64,000 nt of DNA, from assembly GCA_030065615.1 (NCBI GenBank), contig JASJDR010000007.1, positions 1 to 64,000 on the forward strand. Reading direction: 5' to 3'. The notes below the pieces were generated by a model. That model worked only from the letters and a program-made list of their open reading frames with translations. It did no database searches and was not told the origin of the DNA. Each line of letters starts with the position of its first letter. Positions within the stretch are counted from its first letter, which is position 1. The translations under genes and the position numbers were made by a program. Shown piece after piece: positions 48,335 to 57,105 of the stretch. Source of the DNA: Xenococcus sp. MO_188.B8 (GTDB lineage Bacteria; Cyanobacteriota; Cyanobacteriia; Cyanobacteriales; Xenococcaceae).

Positions 48335-48680
48335 CAAGTTTTTCGCCCCAAAATTTCTCAAAAGTTTTTCACTCTAATCACTTTGATTAACATTCCCTAA
48401 TTGAGGAAATAAGTTAATGTGAGTTCAACAAAAACAAGATAAAAATCAAGGCTGAGGTGATTTTAGGCGAATCCCAAACACTCTTGTGGATCAGATCGTC
48501 CAGTTATTGACAAAAAAGCTCAGTTTTGCTTAATTTTAGAGAAAGCTTACGGCCAAATCTCACCTTCACTGTCGCTAAGGCATTTTTGCTAATTGATGTT
48601 GATGATTTAGTTTCAATATGAAAGGAATATTCTTGAGGATTACGAATTAGTTTATGGAGAGATGCCTGAAAAAAATGTTA
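48335..48680. other. intergenic region, nothing recognised
   Basis: Between the SBBP gene start and a MITE. No convincing frame. The promoter of the SBBP gene should be here. Confidence 0.45.
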
Positions 48681-48780
48681 TACCAATTTAAAATCAGAAT
48701 CCAACACTTGATTTGTAAGGGCGATTGGCCAATCGCCCCTACCCAAAAATTATCTGTTGTGAACACTAATTAAATTGGTA
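48681..48780. mobile_element. MITE family A, copy 2
   Basis: A 100-bp element with terminal inverted repeats TACCAATTTAA and TTAAATTGGTA and an internal palindrome GGGCGATTGGCCAATCGCCC. TA at both ends suggests a TA target duplication. It is an almost exact inverse of copy 3 (49702-49801), with one mismatch noted near 48761. Confidence 0.88.
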
Positions 48781-49036
48781 TTATATAGCATTGGTATTTC
48801 TACTGATAATGAACCAACACAAGAATCAATCAAAGAATCTTATTATTTACAATCTTGTAATTTGTCTACTACCTACTAAAATTTAAAATTCTAACTTTAA
48901 AAAGTTTCTTATTAAAATTGATATGGAAAAAAGGAGTATGGTTTATTACTATACTCCAAAAAATAACCTACTTTTATGTGCAAACTAAATAAGATCTTGG
49001 ATAAGAAAAAATCTATCTATCTGAGTAATTGAAATA

Positions 49037-49270
49037 CTATGAACTAGCGCAAGGATTGCTGGCACAGGGATTTTTTGAACCAGCGCAAGGATTACCAGCA
49101 CAAGGATTTTTTGGACTGGCACAAGGGTTCCCAGCACAGGCATTAACTTCAGGAACAATGGTTGTAGAACCTCTCACGGATGAAGCACTAGCATTAGCAG
49201 GTAATAAAGCAACTAAACTGGTAGACAATAGAGAAGCAGCGGCGATAGTAGTGATGTATTGCAATTTCAT
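49037..49270 (-). CDS. small secreted protein with NPCA repeats
   Basis: ATG 49270 gives 77 residues; TTG 49291 is less likely. Residues 1-30 form a signal peptide (MKLQYITTIAAASLLSTSLV, cleavage near ANASA). The mature part is short and ends in repeats NPCAGNPCAG, SKNPCASNPCASS with a Cys every five to seven residues. Similar NPCA-rich proteins occur in other cyanobacteria but I know of no function. Metal binding or disulfide cross-linking is possible. It stands alone between two inverted MITE copies. Confidence 0.7.
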   Translation of the reverse strand: MKLQYITTIAAASLLSTSLVALLPANASASSVRGSTTIVPEVNACAGNPCASPKNPCAGNPCAGSKNPCASNPCASS

Positions 49271-49291
49271 GATTTTTGTTTTTTGAGTCAA

Positions 49292-49701
49292 TATGTTGAA
49301 ATTAAAAATTCAATTATTATCTAAAGCTGTAAACATTAAAATAACTTGAGAAATTTATGCTGATAAAATTAAAAATTTTCCCAAAAATCTCAGCAAAAAA
49401 TTATTTTTGATAGTATATAATGCTGGAAAATAAAATTTAAATGTATAGCTGAATTTAAAACTAGGGATACAAAATAGATAGTCCTGAAAAGATAATTTGT
49501 GTAAGAAATAGCTTTGCGCTTAAAGAAAAGCTTTAAAAGCTCTTCATGTTGAATGCTCACGTTATCTTAAAATCCGTACAGATTGAAAACTGGGATTTTT
49601 TCTAGAGGGAAAAACTAGGAGTTTCAAAATAGACGCGGTTTAGTTCCTAGCCAAGAGGCGCTGAAACAAGAATCCACCAGTACAGCAACGTAAGGAGCTT
49701 A
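49292..49701. other. intergenic region, nothing recognised
   Basis: AT-rich sequence upstream of the NPCA-repeat gene, presumably with its promoter. No gene or strong repeat was seen before the MITE at 49702. Confidence 0.5.
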
Positions 49702-49801
49702 TACCAATTTAATTAGTGTTTACAACAGATAATTTTTGGGTAGGGGCGATTGGCCAATCGCCCTTACAAATCAAGTGTTGGATTCTGATTTTAAATTGGT
49801 A
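49702..49801. mobile_element. MITE family A, copy 3 (inverse of copy 2)
   Basis: A 100-bp element with the same terminal repeats as 48681-48780, in opposite orientation and differing at about one base. Copies 2 and 3 together bracket 48781-49701, which carries the NPCA-repeat gene. Confidence 0.88.
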
Positions 49802-49963
49802 TTACTAGTAGTACACCAACTTTGTTTTGAGGGATAAATCTTGGTAATTGTTCACCGCTGCGCCCTGCACCCTCTGCTTACCTCTATCCATCATTTCAAA
49901 TTTGGTCGAGTACTAGTGAGAGTGTCAATGCCTCTTACAAAATATCAACATCAGCCGAAGATA

Positions 49964-51586
49964 CTAGATTAAATTATCAACTTGAATCAAACTACCGTCA
50001 ATTAGACCTTGATTATTATTTAGATTAAACTCGGACATAACGGAATCAAAAGTATAACCAAGATAATAAAAACCTTCAGGAATCTGAGGAAAAGCCGTAG
50101 TTAAAGATACGTCCCTCCACTTAAACGCATCGATCGCGGAAATACTTTCGTCACCAATTTTGTAATCAGAATCGTTAATCTGATTATCAGTTGAAGCATA
50201 GAAAGAAACTTCAATTGTCGGCTCTAAAAAATGAAGACTATCACCAAATTTAGAAGTACCATTGTTGCTAATAACCGAGTGAAAAGTGATGGAATCTCCT
50301 GCCCCAACACTTAGAATTGAACTGCTTAAATCATCGACCAACTCTCCAGTGGAATTATTTTTAAAATAGGCCAAATCCGTACCAAACCATTCATCATGAT
50401 CAACAAAGTCAGGTTGGTCTAAGGGCTGAATAGAGAGCTGCTCTCCTGCAATAAGATTTTGAATCGTATTAAATTTACCTGCAGTAATACGCGCAGCTCC
50501 GTTCGAAGATATGCTCCCAAAAGAATGTACTCCCACAATAAAACGCTCTTGTGTAGTGCTATTGTAAGTCCATACGGGAGAACCACTTTGTCCTCCAGCA
50601 CTATCTAATTCATATCTAAAAGTTTCGGCATAAACTTCAGTTATGGGTCCACCAACATGATACAAATCTACATTTGCAACTCTAGAATTACTCCAAGACC
50701 AACTCTTTGCTAAATCCGATGGATATCCTGCACTGTTGACAGTTAAATCTTGAAAGTAACTATCACTATTATTGAATTTGTAGTCAAACCAGCCAGTTGA
50801 GTTTCCCAGGTTAAAGTCTAGAGTAATAATCGCCATATCATGATTGAAACTCTGTGGTCGCCATTCTCCATCCACTAATCGCCAATTAGAGTCATCGGTA
50901 TAACCAGTAAAATAACTGTATGTTACAGCATTGGCGGTTCCATAGTAACGTTCTGTGCCATGTTGTCCCAAAGAAACTTTAATACTGTCTGTGTAAGCAA
51001 ATCCCCCTTTGTCCTTACCATAAATTCCATGGGCAACGGTCAGAATATGAAAAGGACTGATTAAAGCTCCAGTAAAACCTGTATGGCTACCGTCAGGAAA
51101 TTCAGCGGTAATAAAAGCAATTCTTTGATCCCAATCGTTATCCCCTATAAGAACTCGATCATCATCTCCAAAAGTATATACCTTCTTGTTGACATCGCCA
51201 GTAAAAACATCCAGAGTCACCAGATCTTCTGGAACTGATAAATCAATTTCGCCAACTAAGTTGGAAAAGTTCCCTTCAAAGTTATGAGTATCAAGATTAA
51301 TAAATTCTTCAGCTATATCAATTTTTTTTCTATCTAGAGAAAACGCCACATTTATTCGATGAGAATCTTGTGAATTCTCAAGTTCAAGCAATGAGAAGTC
51401 TTGAAAGTTTTTGTTAGTAATAGGCGAGCGTAAACTTGCGGTCTTTACGGTGTCTCGATTATTTTCAAAAGCTGCGGTAAAAATAGAATCGAACAGAGAT
51501 TTATCTAAAGCTAATTCTATTAACCAATCTTGAATATCATCTATTGATTGAATAATATTGTTGTTCAAATTATTGAGGTCAATCAT
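49964..51586 (-). CDS. V8-like (S1B) serine protease with C-terminal CARDB-like domain
   Basis: ATG 51586 is preferred over TTG 51598. After a 110-residue N-terminal region without signal peptide, the protease domain shows the full triad: His in ILTVAHGIYG, Asp in NHDMAIITLD and Ser in GGQSGSPVW. The C-terminal about 150 residues (DLAYFKNNSTGELV, VSFYASTDNQINDSDYKIGD, NLNNNQG) resemble a CARDB-type adhesion domain. Export would need a non-classical route. A glutamyl-endopeptidase-like specificity is inferred from the family only. Confidence 0.82.
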   Translation of the reverse strand: MIDLNNLNNNIIQSIDDIQDWLIELALDKSLFDSIFTAAFENNRDTVKTASLRSPITNKNFQDFSLLELENSQDSHRINVAFSLDRKKIDIAEEFINLDTHNFEGNFSNLVGEIDLSVPEDLVTLDVFTGDVNKKVYTFGDDDRVLIGDNDWDQRIAFITAEFPDGSHTGFTGALISPFHILTVAHGIYGKDKGGFAYTDSIKVSLGQHGTERYYGTANAVTYSYFTGYTDDSNWRLVDGEWRPQSFNHDMAIITLDFNLGNSTGWFDYKFNNSDSYFQDLTVNSAGYPSDLAKSWSWSNSRVANVDLYHVGGPITEVYAETFRYELDSAGGQSGSPVWTYNSTTQERFIVGVHSFGSISSNGAARITAGKFNTIQNLIAGEQLSIQPLDQPDFVDHDEWFGTDLAYFKNNSTGELVDDLSSSILSVGAGDSITFHSVISNNGTSKFGDSLHFLEPTIEVSFYASTDNQINDSDYKIGDESISAIDAFKWRDVSLTTAFPQIPEGFYYLGYTFDSVMSEFNLNNNQGLIDGSLIQVDNLI

Positions 51587-52380
51587 AATTTTTCCCAACC
51601 CTCCTTTTGGTCAACTCCGACTCAATGCAGTCAGGGAGTTGATTGATAATTTTTAAGGCTATGTGTTGCCCTAGTTACCGACTGAAAAACCTCGGATATA
51701 TTACAAGTCAGTAAATTCTTTTACGTAAATTCTCTTAGTTACTTACCACGATATCAAAGAAAAAAAAATAATCTTATAAGCGCTTAATAATTCTTAACTT
51801 GAGTTTAAGAACCATGGGAATTAATGGCATACATTTAACTAATCTTGATCGATCAAGACTGAGGCGAAAATTTTAAGTAATATTATTTGTGCGTGATTGA
51901 AGAAGAGGGGGTAAATAATATCAAATTAAATAATGTTGGTGATACATACAATCTACCCGACCAGGGATCGTGAGAGATTCGGGGCTCAATTCATCAGTTA
52001 ATCCTGGAGCATGGAGCAATCAAGACCTTAGATTGCCGAGCAACGGAATTAATTTCTTCGAGGAATAATTTGGCTAGGGCAGGGCTACTAATTAAGATCG
52101 TAAATCCGATACCGAACAAAAATTGCTCAAGAAGTTGAAAAGGGGGGAGCATAGCAGATTCTTTAATAATCATTAAATGATGATTAATTTAGTTATGAAT
52201 CAATACAACCTCATTAAACATAAGTTAGCATGACTGTTGAAAAAGTAGGCTAACTATAGTTGAGTGGGCAAAAGCTAAGCAAGTAGGTATAAATAAACAT
52301 AGAGTAGGAATATGGCATTTTTCCCTATCACCTATCCCCTGACCTAACTATTTCATATTTAATTAAGTCTAGTTACTTAT
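51587..52380. other. intergenic region, nothing recognised
   Basis: About 790 bp between the divergent protease and minC genes. It should contain both promoters. I saw no gene, repeat or stable hairpin that I could name. Confidence 0.5.
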
Positions 52381-53226
52381 ATGGTTTTAGAAACTGATTT
52401 AGCAACAAATATGACTAGTGATGTTGCTATTTCTTCCTCAGTTAGCAATTCCTCCCAAGTTCGTCTCAAAAAAGAAGGCAAAAATTTAATTTTGTTGTTG
52501 CCAGATCAAACAGACAGCAAGGGTGAATTATCCTGGTCAGAAACTTGGCAAGAATTAAAACATCGTTTAAAAAGTAGAGAGCAATTTTGGCAAAATGGAG
52601 GCTCTGTATCTTTAGTGGCAAAAGACCGTCTACTAGATGCGAGACAGTTGCATACGATCGCGGAAACCTTAAAAGAAGTTGAACTGAATTTAACTACGGT
52701 ATGTACCAATCGAAGGCAAACTGCAGTAGCTGCTGCAACTGCGGGTTATTCTGTGGAACAAAATGAGCTAGTCGAAACAGGTTTAAATTCTGAGGTCAAA
52801 AATCAAAATCCCTCAGAACTAATGGCAGAGCCCTTATATTTGAGAAATACGATCCGTTCTGGGGTCGAAGTTCGGCATCCAGGGACCATAATTATCTGTG
52901 GAGATTTGAACCCTGGAGGATCTGCGATCGCCGCTGGAGATTTGTTTGTCTGGGGGCGTCTCCGAGGCGTTGCCCATGCGGGGTCTTCGGGAAATCGCCA
53001 GTCTCGCATTATGGCTTTACAAATGGAGTTTACTCAGTTACGTATTGCCGATCAAGTTGCCAGAGCCCCCAAAATCAGGCCAAAAAATTTTCAACCAGAA
53101 ACTGCTTTTATCTCCCAAACGGGAATTAGTCTCGCCAGATCTGACTCTTTTGGCAAAACCTATGCTTTTTCCGCTGAGGGGAATTATTGGCGAGAAACCA
53201 ATAGCATCAAGCAATCTAGATATTAA
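52381..53226 (+). CDS. minC: septum-site determining protein MinC
   Basis: The 281-residue protein has an N-terminal FtsZ-inhibiting domain (about 25-125) and the C-terminal beta-helix with LRNTIRSGVEVRHPG, IIICGDLNPGGSAIAAGDLF and VWGRLRGVAHAG, the MinD-binding signature of MinC. It blocks FtsZ ring assembly away from mid-cell. It is the first gene of minCDE, with minD 33 bp downstream. The N-terminal 25 residues and the C-terminal tail are longer than in E. coli, as in other cyanobacteria. Confidence 0.95.
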   Translation: MVLETDLATNMTSDVAISSSVSNSSQVRLKKEGKNLILLLPDQTDSKGELSWSETWQELKHRLKSREQFWQNGGSVSLVAKDRLLDARQLHTIAETLKEVELNLTTVCTNRRQTAVAAATAGYSVEQNELVETGLNSEVKNQNPSELMAEPLYLRNTIRSGVEVRHPGTIIICGDLNPGGSAIAAGDLFVWGRLRGVAHAGSSGNRQSRIMALQMEFTQLRIADQVARAPKIRPKNFQPETAFISQTGISLARSDSFGKTYAFSAEGNYWRETNSIKQSRY

Positions 53227-53259
53227 TTCACTTAAATTAAATTACACCAAACACAGAGT

Positions 53260-54057
53260 ATGAGTCGCATAATCGTTGTCACCTCCGGTAAAGGAGGAGT
53301 TGGGAAAACCACTGTTTCTTCTAATCTCGGAGCAGCTTTAGCTAAATTAAATAATAAAGTTGCTCTCGTCGATGCGGATTTTGGATTACGTAATCTGGAT
53401 TTGCTGTTAGGACTTGAAGAACGGGTTGTCTATACGGCTATTGATGTTTTAGCAGGAGAATGTCGTCTGGCTCAAGCTTTAGTCAAGCATAAGAGTTTAA
53501 ATGGATTAGTTTTGCTACCAGCTGCTCAAAATCGCAATAAAGAGTCGGTTTCCCCAGATCAGATGAAGAAAATTATTGATGCTCTGGCAAAAGGCTATGA
53601 TTATATTATTGTCGATAGTCCTGCAGGTATTGAATTGGGATTCCGTAACGCGATCGTGGCAGCTAAAGAGGCTCTGATCGTTACCACACCAGAAGTTGCC
53701 GCCGTGCGAGATGCAGATCGCGTCATTGGGTTACTAGAAGCAGAAGGAGTTAGTAATATTAATCTGATTGTGAATCGTGTCAAGCCGAAAATGGTGCAAG
53801 ACAATAAGATGATGAGCGTAGAAGATGTTTTAGAATTATTGGGTGTTCCTTTGATTGGAGTTGTTCCTGATGACGAAAAAGTAATTGTCGCGACCAATAA
53901 AGGTGAACCTTTAGTGATTGGCGAAGGAGATTCCATACCTGCAATGACCTTCCACAACATTGCAAGGCGTTTAGGAGGAGAAAAAGTTCCTTTCATCGAT
54001 TTAATGAACCTGAATGAAAATCTGTTATCTCGTTTACGTCGTATTTTCGGTGGCTAA
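53260..54057 (+). CDS. minD: septum-site determining ATPase MinD
   Basis: The 265-residue deviant-Walker ATPase starts SRIIVVTSGKGGVGKTTVSS with the signature lysine, has DADFGLRNLDLLLG and the D-switch IVDSPAGIE, and ends in an amphipathic membrane-targeting helix (LLSRLRRIFGG). It recruits MinC to the membrane and is stimulated by MinE. Confidence 0.97.
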   Translation: MSRIIVVTSGKGGVGKTTVSSNLGAALAKLNNKVALVDADFGLRNLDLLLGLEERVVYTAIDVLAGECRLAQALVKHKSLNGLVLLPAAQNRNKESVSPDQMKKIIDALAKGYDYIIVDSPAGIELGFRNAIVAAKEALIVTTPEVAAVRDADRVIGLLEAEGVSNINLIVNRVKPKMVQDNKMMSVEDVLELLGVPLIGVVPDDEKVIVATNKGEPLVIGEGDSIPAMTFHNIARRLGGEKVPFIDLMNLNENLLSRLRRIFGG

Positions 54058-54192
54058 GACAGGGAACTCGGGAATAGATAAATAAAAAGGGCAGAGGACA
54101 AAATTCAAAATCTATGATTAATTTTGTTCAAGTACTTAGGAATTCCCTAAATTCACAATTATCTAGAAAATATGTAATCTTAATAGGTAACA

Positions 54193-54507
54193 ATGAACGA
54201 TATTTTGGATATGCTTTTTTTGCGCAATGGCAATAAAAATAGTCGTCAGGAGGCAAAACGTCGCTTGCAACTTGTCATTGCTCATGACCGTGCTAGTCTT
54301 GCTCCTGATGTGATTGCGGCCATGCGAGAAGAAATTCTTGATGTGGTGGCTCGTTATGTTGACATTAACCGCGAAGAAATGGAATTTGGCTTAGAGAACA
54401 ATGATCGCCTTACCGCCTTAATTGTTAATTTGCCGATTCGTCAGCTCAGAACGAGGTTAACCGAAAAAGTGGACTTAAAATCCCCAGAACTTAGCAGTGA
54501 ACAATGA
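54193..54507 (+). CDS. minE: cell division topological specificity factor MinE
   Basis: The 104-residue protein has the N-terminal membrane and MinD-binding part (ILDMLFLRNGN, AKRRLQLVIAHDRASL) and the C-terminal dimerisation domain. It displaces MinD from the membrane and sets its oscillation or polar pattern. It lies 135 bp after minD. Confidence 0.96.
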   Translation: MNDILDMLFLRNGNKNSRQEAKRRLQLVIAHDRASLAPDVIAAMREEILDVVARYVDINREEMEFGLENNDRLTALIVNLPIRQLRTRLTEKVDLKSPELSSEQ

Positions 54508-54670
54508 ACAGTTACAGCTACTAGTTGAATCTGAATAATTCTGTTGAATTGGTTATTGTTTAAAAGTAGCGTAAAATCGCTATCATAGATTGTAAGTATA
54601 ATTTATTCATAATCAATTTTTAGTTTTAACCACAAAAAAACTGATAAAGAAATAGGAGTTATCAAGTTCA

Positions 54671-55030
54671 ATGGCAGAAGCAACTCAAACCCCCACCAGA
54701 GGAATTCAACTAACAGATACTGCTTTCAAACATATCCTGATGTTGCGGGAACAACAGGGTAACCAAGACCTCTGCTTACGAGTGGGAGTCCGTCAAGGAG
54801 GTTGTTCTGGAATGTCCTATATGATGGACTTTGAAGATTTCAGCAAAGTTCGTGATGATGATGAAGTCTTTGATTACGAAGGGTTCAAAATTGTTTGCGA
54901 TCCTAAAAGTTTGCTTTATCTCTATGGTTTAGTGCTTGACTACAGTAATGCCATGATTGGTGGTGGATTTGAGTTTACTAATCCCAATGCCAATCAAACT
55001 TGTGGCTGTGGCAAATCTTTTGGAGTTTAA
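54671..55030 (+). CDS. A-type iron-sulfur carrier (SufA/IscA/ErpA family)
   Basis: The 119 residues carry the three conserved cysteines of the family: one in [11 protein letters not shown] and two in [10 protein letters not shown]. The protein carries or transfers Fe-S clusters. There is no suf gene adjacent. It is read in the same direction as minCDE, 163 bp after minE. Which A-type subfamily it belongs to cannot be fixed by eye. Confidence 0.92.
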   Translation: MAEATQTPTRGIQLTDTAFKHILMLREQQGNQDLCLRVGVRQGGCSGMSYMMDFEDFSKVRDDDEVFDYEGFKIVCDPKSLLYLYGLVLDYSNAMIGGGFEFTNPNANQTCGCGKSFGV

Positions 55031-55190
55031 AATTGCTTTGCGATTAGCTATCTGCTTTCTTTAACCCTAAGCTGAGGAATTAAACTAAGCTTAGAGCTTA
55101 CAGTTGGTTAAACGAAACAAGTAATCGGGGTGAACCCCTCTAAATAAAGCAAATTATTATTAGTGCAAAGTTGCAGTAAAGTATTATAGG

Positions 55191-55220
55191 GCAGACTCTA
55201 AATAGTCTGCTTTATTTTTT
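55191..55220 (+). terminator. rho-independent terminator
   Basis: A perfect seven-base-pair stem GCAGACT-CTAAAT-AGTCTGC is followed by TTTATTTTTT. It lies 160 bp after the A-type carrier gene and 33 bp before the TPR gene. It may end the carrier transcript, or the transcript of a small RNA in 55031-55220 that also contains the hairpin GGGGTGAACCCC (55128-55139). Confidence 0.85.
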
Positions 55221-55253
55221 GTGAGCAATTAATTTTTTTGTCGATAAATTTAC

Positions 55254-55673
55254 ATGAGTGAATCAGCAGAAACCCTATTTGAGCAAGGATTAGAAAAATA
55301 TCAAGCCGGAGAAAAAGCAGAGGATTTAATTCCTACTTTTCAAGAAATTTGCGATCGCGATCCCAAAAATTCTGCTGCTTGGACTTGTTTGGCTTGGCTA
55401 TATATGTTGGTAGAACAACCACAAAAAGCCCTCAAAGCTGCAAGTAGAAGTGTCAAACTAGAACCTAGAGATCCCCAAGCTCAAGTTAATCTAGCTCTGG
55501 CAATGTTAGATACGGGGGAAAAGGGAGTACGTAAACATATCGAAATCGCTCAACAAGCGATCGGATTTGATGAACGAATTAGAGATACCATTAAAGAAAA
55601 TGTTGATGAAGGTTTGACTAGAAAGCCTGATTGGAAAAGTCTGCAACGAGTTAATCAATGGCTATTTGGTTAA
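55254..55673 (+). CDS. small TPR-repeat protein
   Basis: The 139-residue protein has TPR-type helices: SAAWTCLAWLYMLVEQPQKA followed by LKAASRSVKLEPRDPQAQVN. It is a conserved type of small soluble TPR protein in cyanobacteria. It precedes the M48 peptidase gene by 43 bp and may be in one transcript with it. A scaffold or chaperone role is an inference. Confidence 0.8.
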   Translation: MSESAETLFEQGLEKYQAGEKAEDLIPTFQEICDRDPKNSAAWTCLAWLYMLVEQPQKALKAASRSVKLEPRDPQAQVNLALAMLDTGEKGVRKHIEIAQQAIGFDERIRDTIKENVDEGLTRKPDWKSLQRVNQWLFG

Positions 55674-55674
55674 T

Positions 55675-55711
55675 TCATAATTCATAATTCATAATTCATA
55701 ATTCATAATTT
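55675..55711. repeat. heptamer short tandem repeat
   Basis: Five copies of TTCATAA in tandem, filling the gap between the TPR gene and the M48 peptidase gene. Confidence 0.85.
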
Positions 55712-55716
55712 TCAAG

Positions 55717-56589
55717 ATGAGTTTGTCCAAGAAAATACTTGTAGGTCTGAAAGCGGATGGTTTTCGTCATCCGTTGGATCTACAAGCGACTAATGCTTTA
55801 AAAAAACTTCCAGGATTAGATATCGCGATTAGGAGCGTTTTGGGTTCGGTTGCGGAACAGTTTTTTTATCTCAACAATATTGCTTCGAGTATCTTGGTTA
55901 ATGAGAAGCAGTTGCCCCATTTACATAAGTTACTCTTAGAAGCGTGTCAGATTTTGGATCTCGAACCTCCCCAACTTTACATCCAGCAAAATCCGACTCC
56001 GAATGCTTACACTTTTGCCATGAGAGGGAAACAGCCTTTTATTATGCTGCATAGTTCCTTGATTGACATGTTGACTCCTGAAGAAATTCAAGCGGTGATT
56101 GCCCATGAATTAGGTCATCTCAAATGCGAACATGGTGTCTATCTAACAATGGCAAATATTATGGTGTTGGCTGCTAATTTATTGCCTGTTTGGGGAACTG
56201 CGATCGCACAATCCTTACAGGAACAGATGATGCAATGGGTTCGTTGTGCTGAGTTTAGTTGCGATCGCGCTGCGTTATTGGCTACCCAAGATCCCAAGAT
56301 AATTATGTCAGTATTGATGAAGTTAGCGGGAGGTTCTCCTTCTTTAGCATCTCAATTGAATCTAGAAGCTTTTATCGAGCAAGCTAGAGCTTATGACATG
56401 ATTAGTGAGGATAGTTTAGGAGAAACTTTAAAAACATTGCAAACTGATCAATTAAGCCATCCTGTGCCTGTAATTCGAGCGAGGGAGATTGAACGTTGGG
56501 CAAGTACCCCCCAATATCATAATTTACTAGTAGGCGATCTTAATGTTGTTGGAAAATTAAATTCTTCTGGAAAATGGCGGAACTGGTAA
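55717..56589 (+). CDS. M48-family metallopeptidase
   Basis: The 290-residue protein has the zinc-binding HELGH (130-134) and a third ligand in CAEFSCDRAALL, which defines the M48 (HtpX/Ste24) fold. It has one hydrophobic stretch (ANIMVLAANLLPVWGTAIAQ) but not the N-terminal helix pair of HtpX, so it may be soluble or peripherally attached. It is complete. Confidence 0.9.
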   Translation: MSLSKKILVGLKADGFRHPLDLQATNALKKLPGLDIAIRSVLGSVAEQFFYLNNIASSILVNEKQLPHLHKLLLEACQILDLEPPQLYIQQNPTPNAYTFAMRGKQPFIMLHSSLIDMLTPEEIQAVIAHELGHLKCEHGVYLTMANIMVLAANLLPVWGTAIAQSLQEQMMQWVRCAEFSCDRAALLATQDPKIIMSVLMKLAGGSPSLASQLNLEAFIEQARAYDMISEDSLGETLKTLQTDQLSHPVPVIRAREIERWASTPQYHNLLVGDLNVVGKLNSSGKWRNW

Positions 56590-56901
56590 TCAGCGCTCCA
56601 GAATTTTTGATTCATAATCATGGCTTTGGTCATTGCCTTTAATTTCTGGACAACTGACTCAATGGTAGATGTCTTCAAGAATTTATTGATAAAGATTAGT
56701 ACCTCAATAGAATCTGTTGCTCTCAGAGTTAGAAAGTGATCGCATTCGACATCATGCCCCAAACGGGAGCGCAAGAGCGAAAGCGATCATGTATAAGCAT
56801 AGTGTGAGATATCGGAATCGAGAAGCCTCAATAATTGTTCAATTTAGGCTCTGTTATCTAAAATATTAACAGAGCTCTCTATGTATTTTATGTTGGGCTC
56901 C
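56590..56901. other. intergenic region, no firm gene
   Basis: A minus-strand frame (56517-56774) reads ESVVQKLKAMTKAMIMNQKF within unrelated sequence; it overlaps the peptidase gene and I do not consider it real. Nothing else is recognised. Confidence 0.4.
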
Positions 56902-57105
56902 TTAAGATATTGGCTTATCCCAGTTAATCAAACCCGCGAACTCTCGTTCAAGCTCCCGCTCCTCTTCTGATAGTGTTTTTTTAGCTTTCCTCTTCTTTTG
57001 TTGCTCTTTTTGTGCAGTTTCTAGCTCCTCCAACAATGTTTTTATTTTTTTCTTTCGCTTAGATATTGTTTTTAGGGGATGCTGATTTTTGTTATTATCA
57101 TCCAT
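56902..57105 (-). CDS. small charged coiled-coil protein, unknown
   Basis: The 67-residue frame (SKRKKKIKTLLEELETAQKE, then SEEERELEREFAGLINWDKP) has a good RBS (GAGG nine bases before ATG 57105) and a strong heptad-like pattern of Leu, Lys and Glu. No family is known to me. It could bind nucleic acid or another protein. I judge it real from RBS and composition. Confidence 0.5.
   Translation of the reverse strand: MDDNNKNQHPLKTISKRKKKIKTLLEELETAQKEQQKKRKAKKTLSEEERELEREFAGLINWDKPIS

Noticed and set aside
53601-53996. 131-residue minus-strand frame
   Set aside because: Antisense shadow within minD.
56517-56774. 85-residue minus-strand frame
   Set aside because: Overlaps the M48 peptidase gene and lacks an RBS or known pattern.
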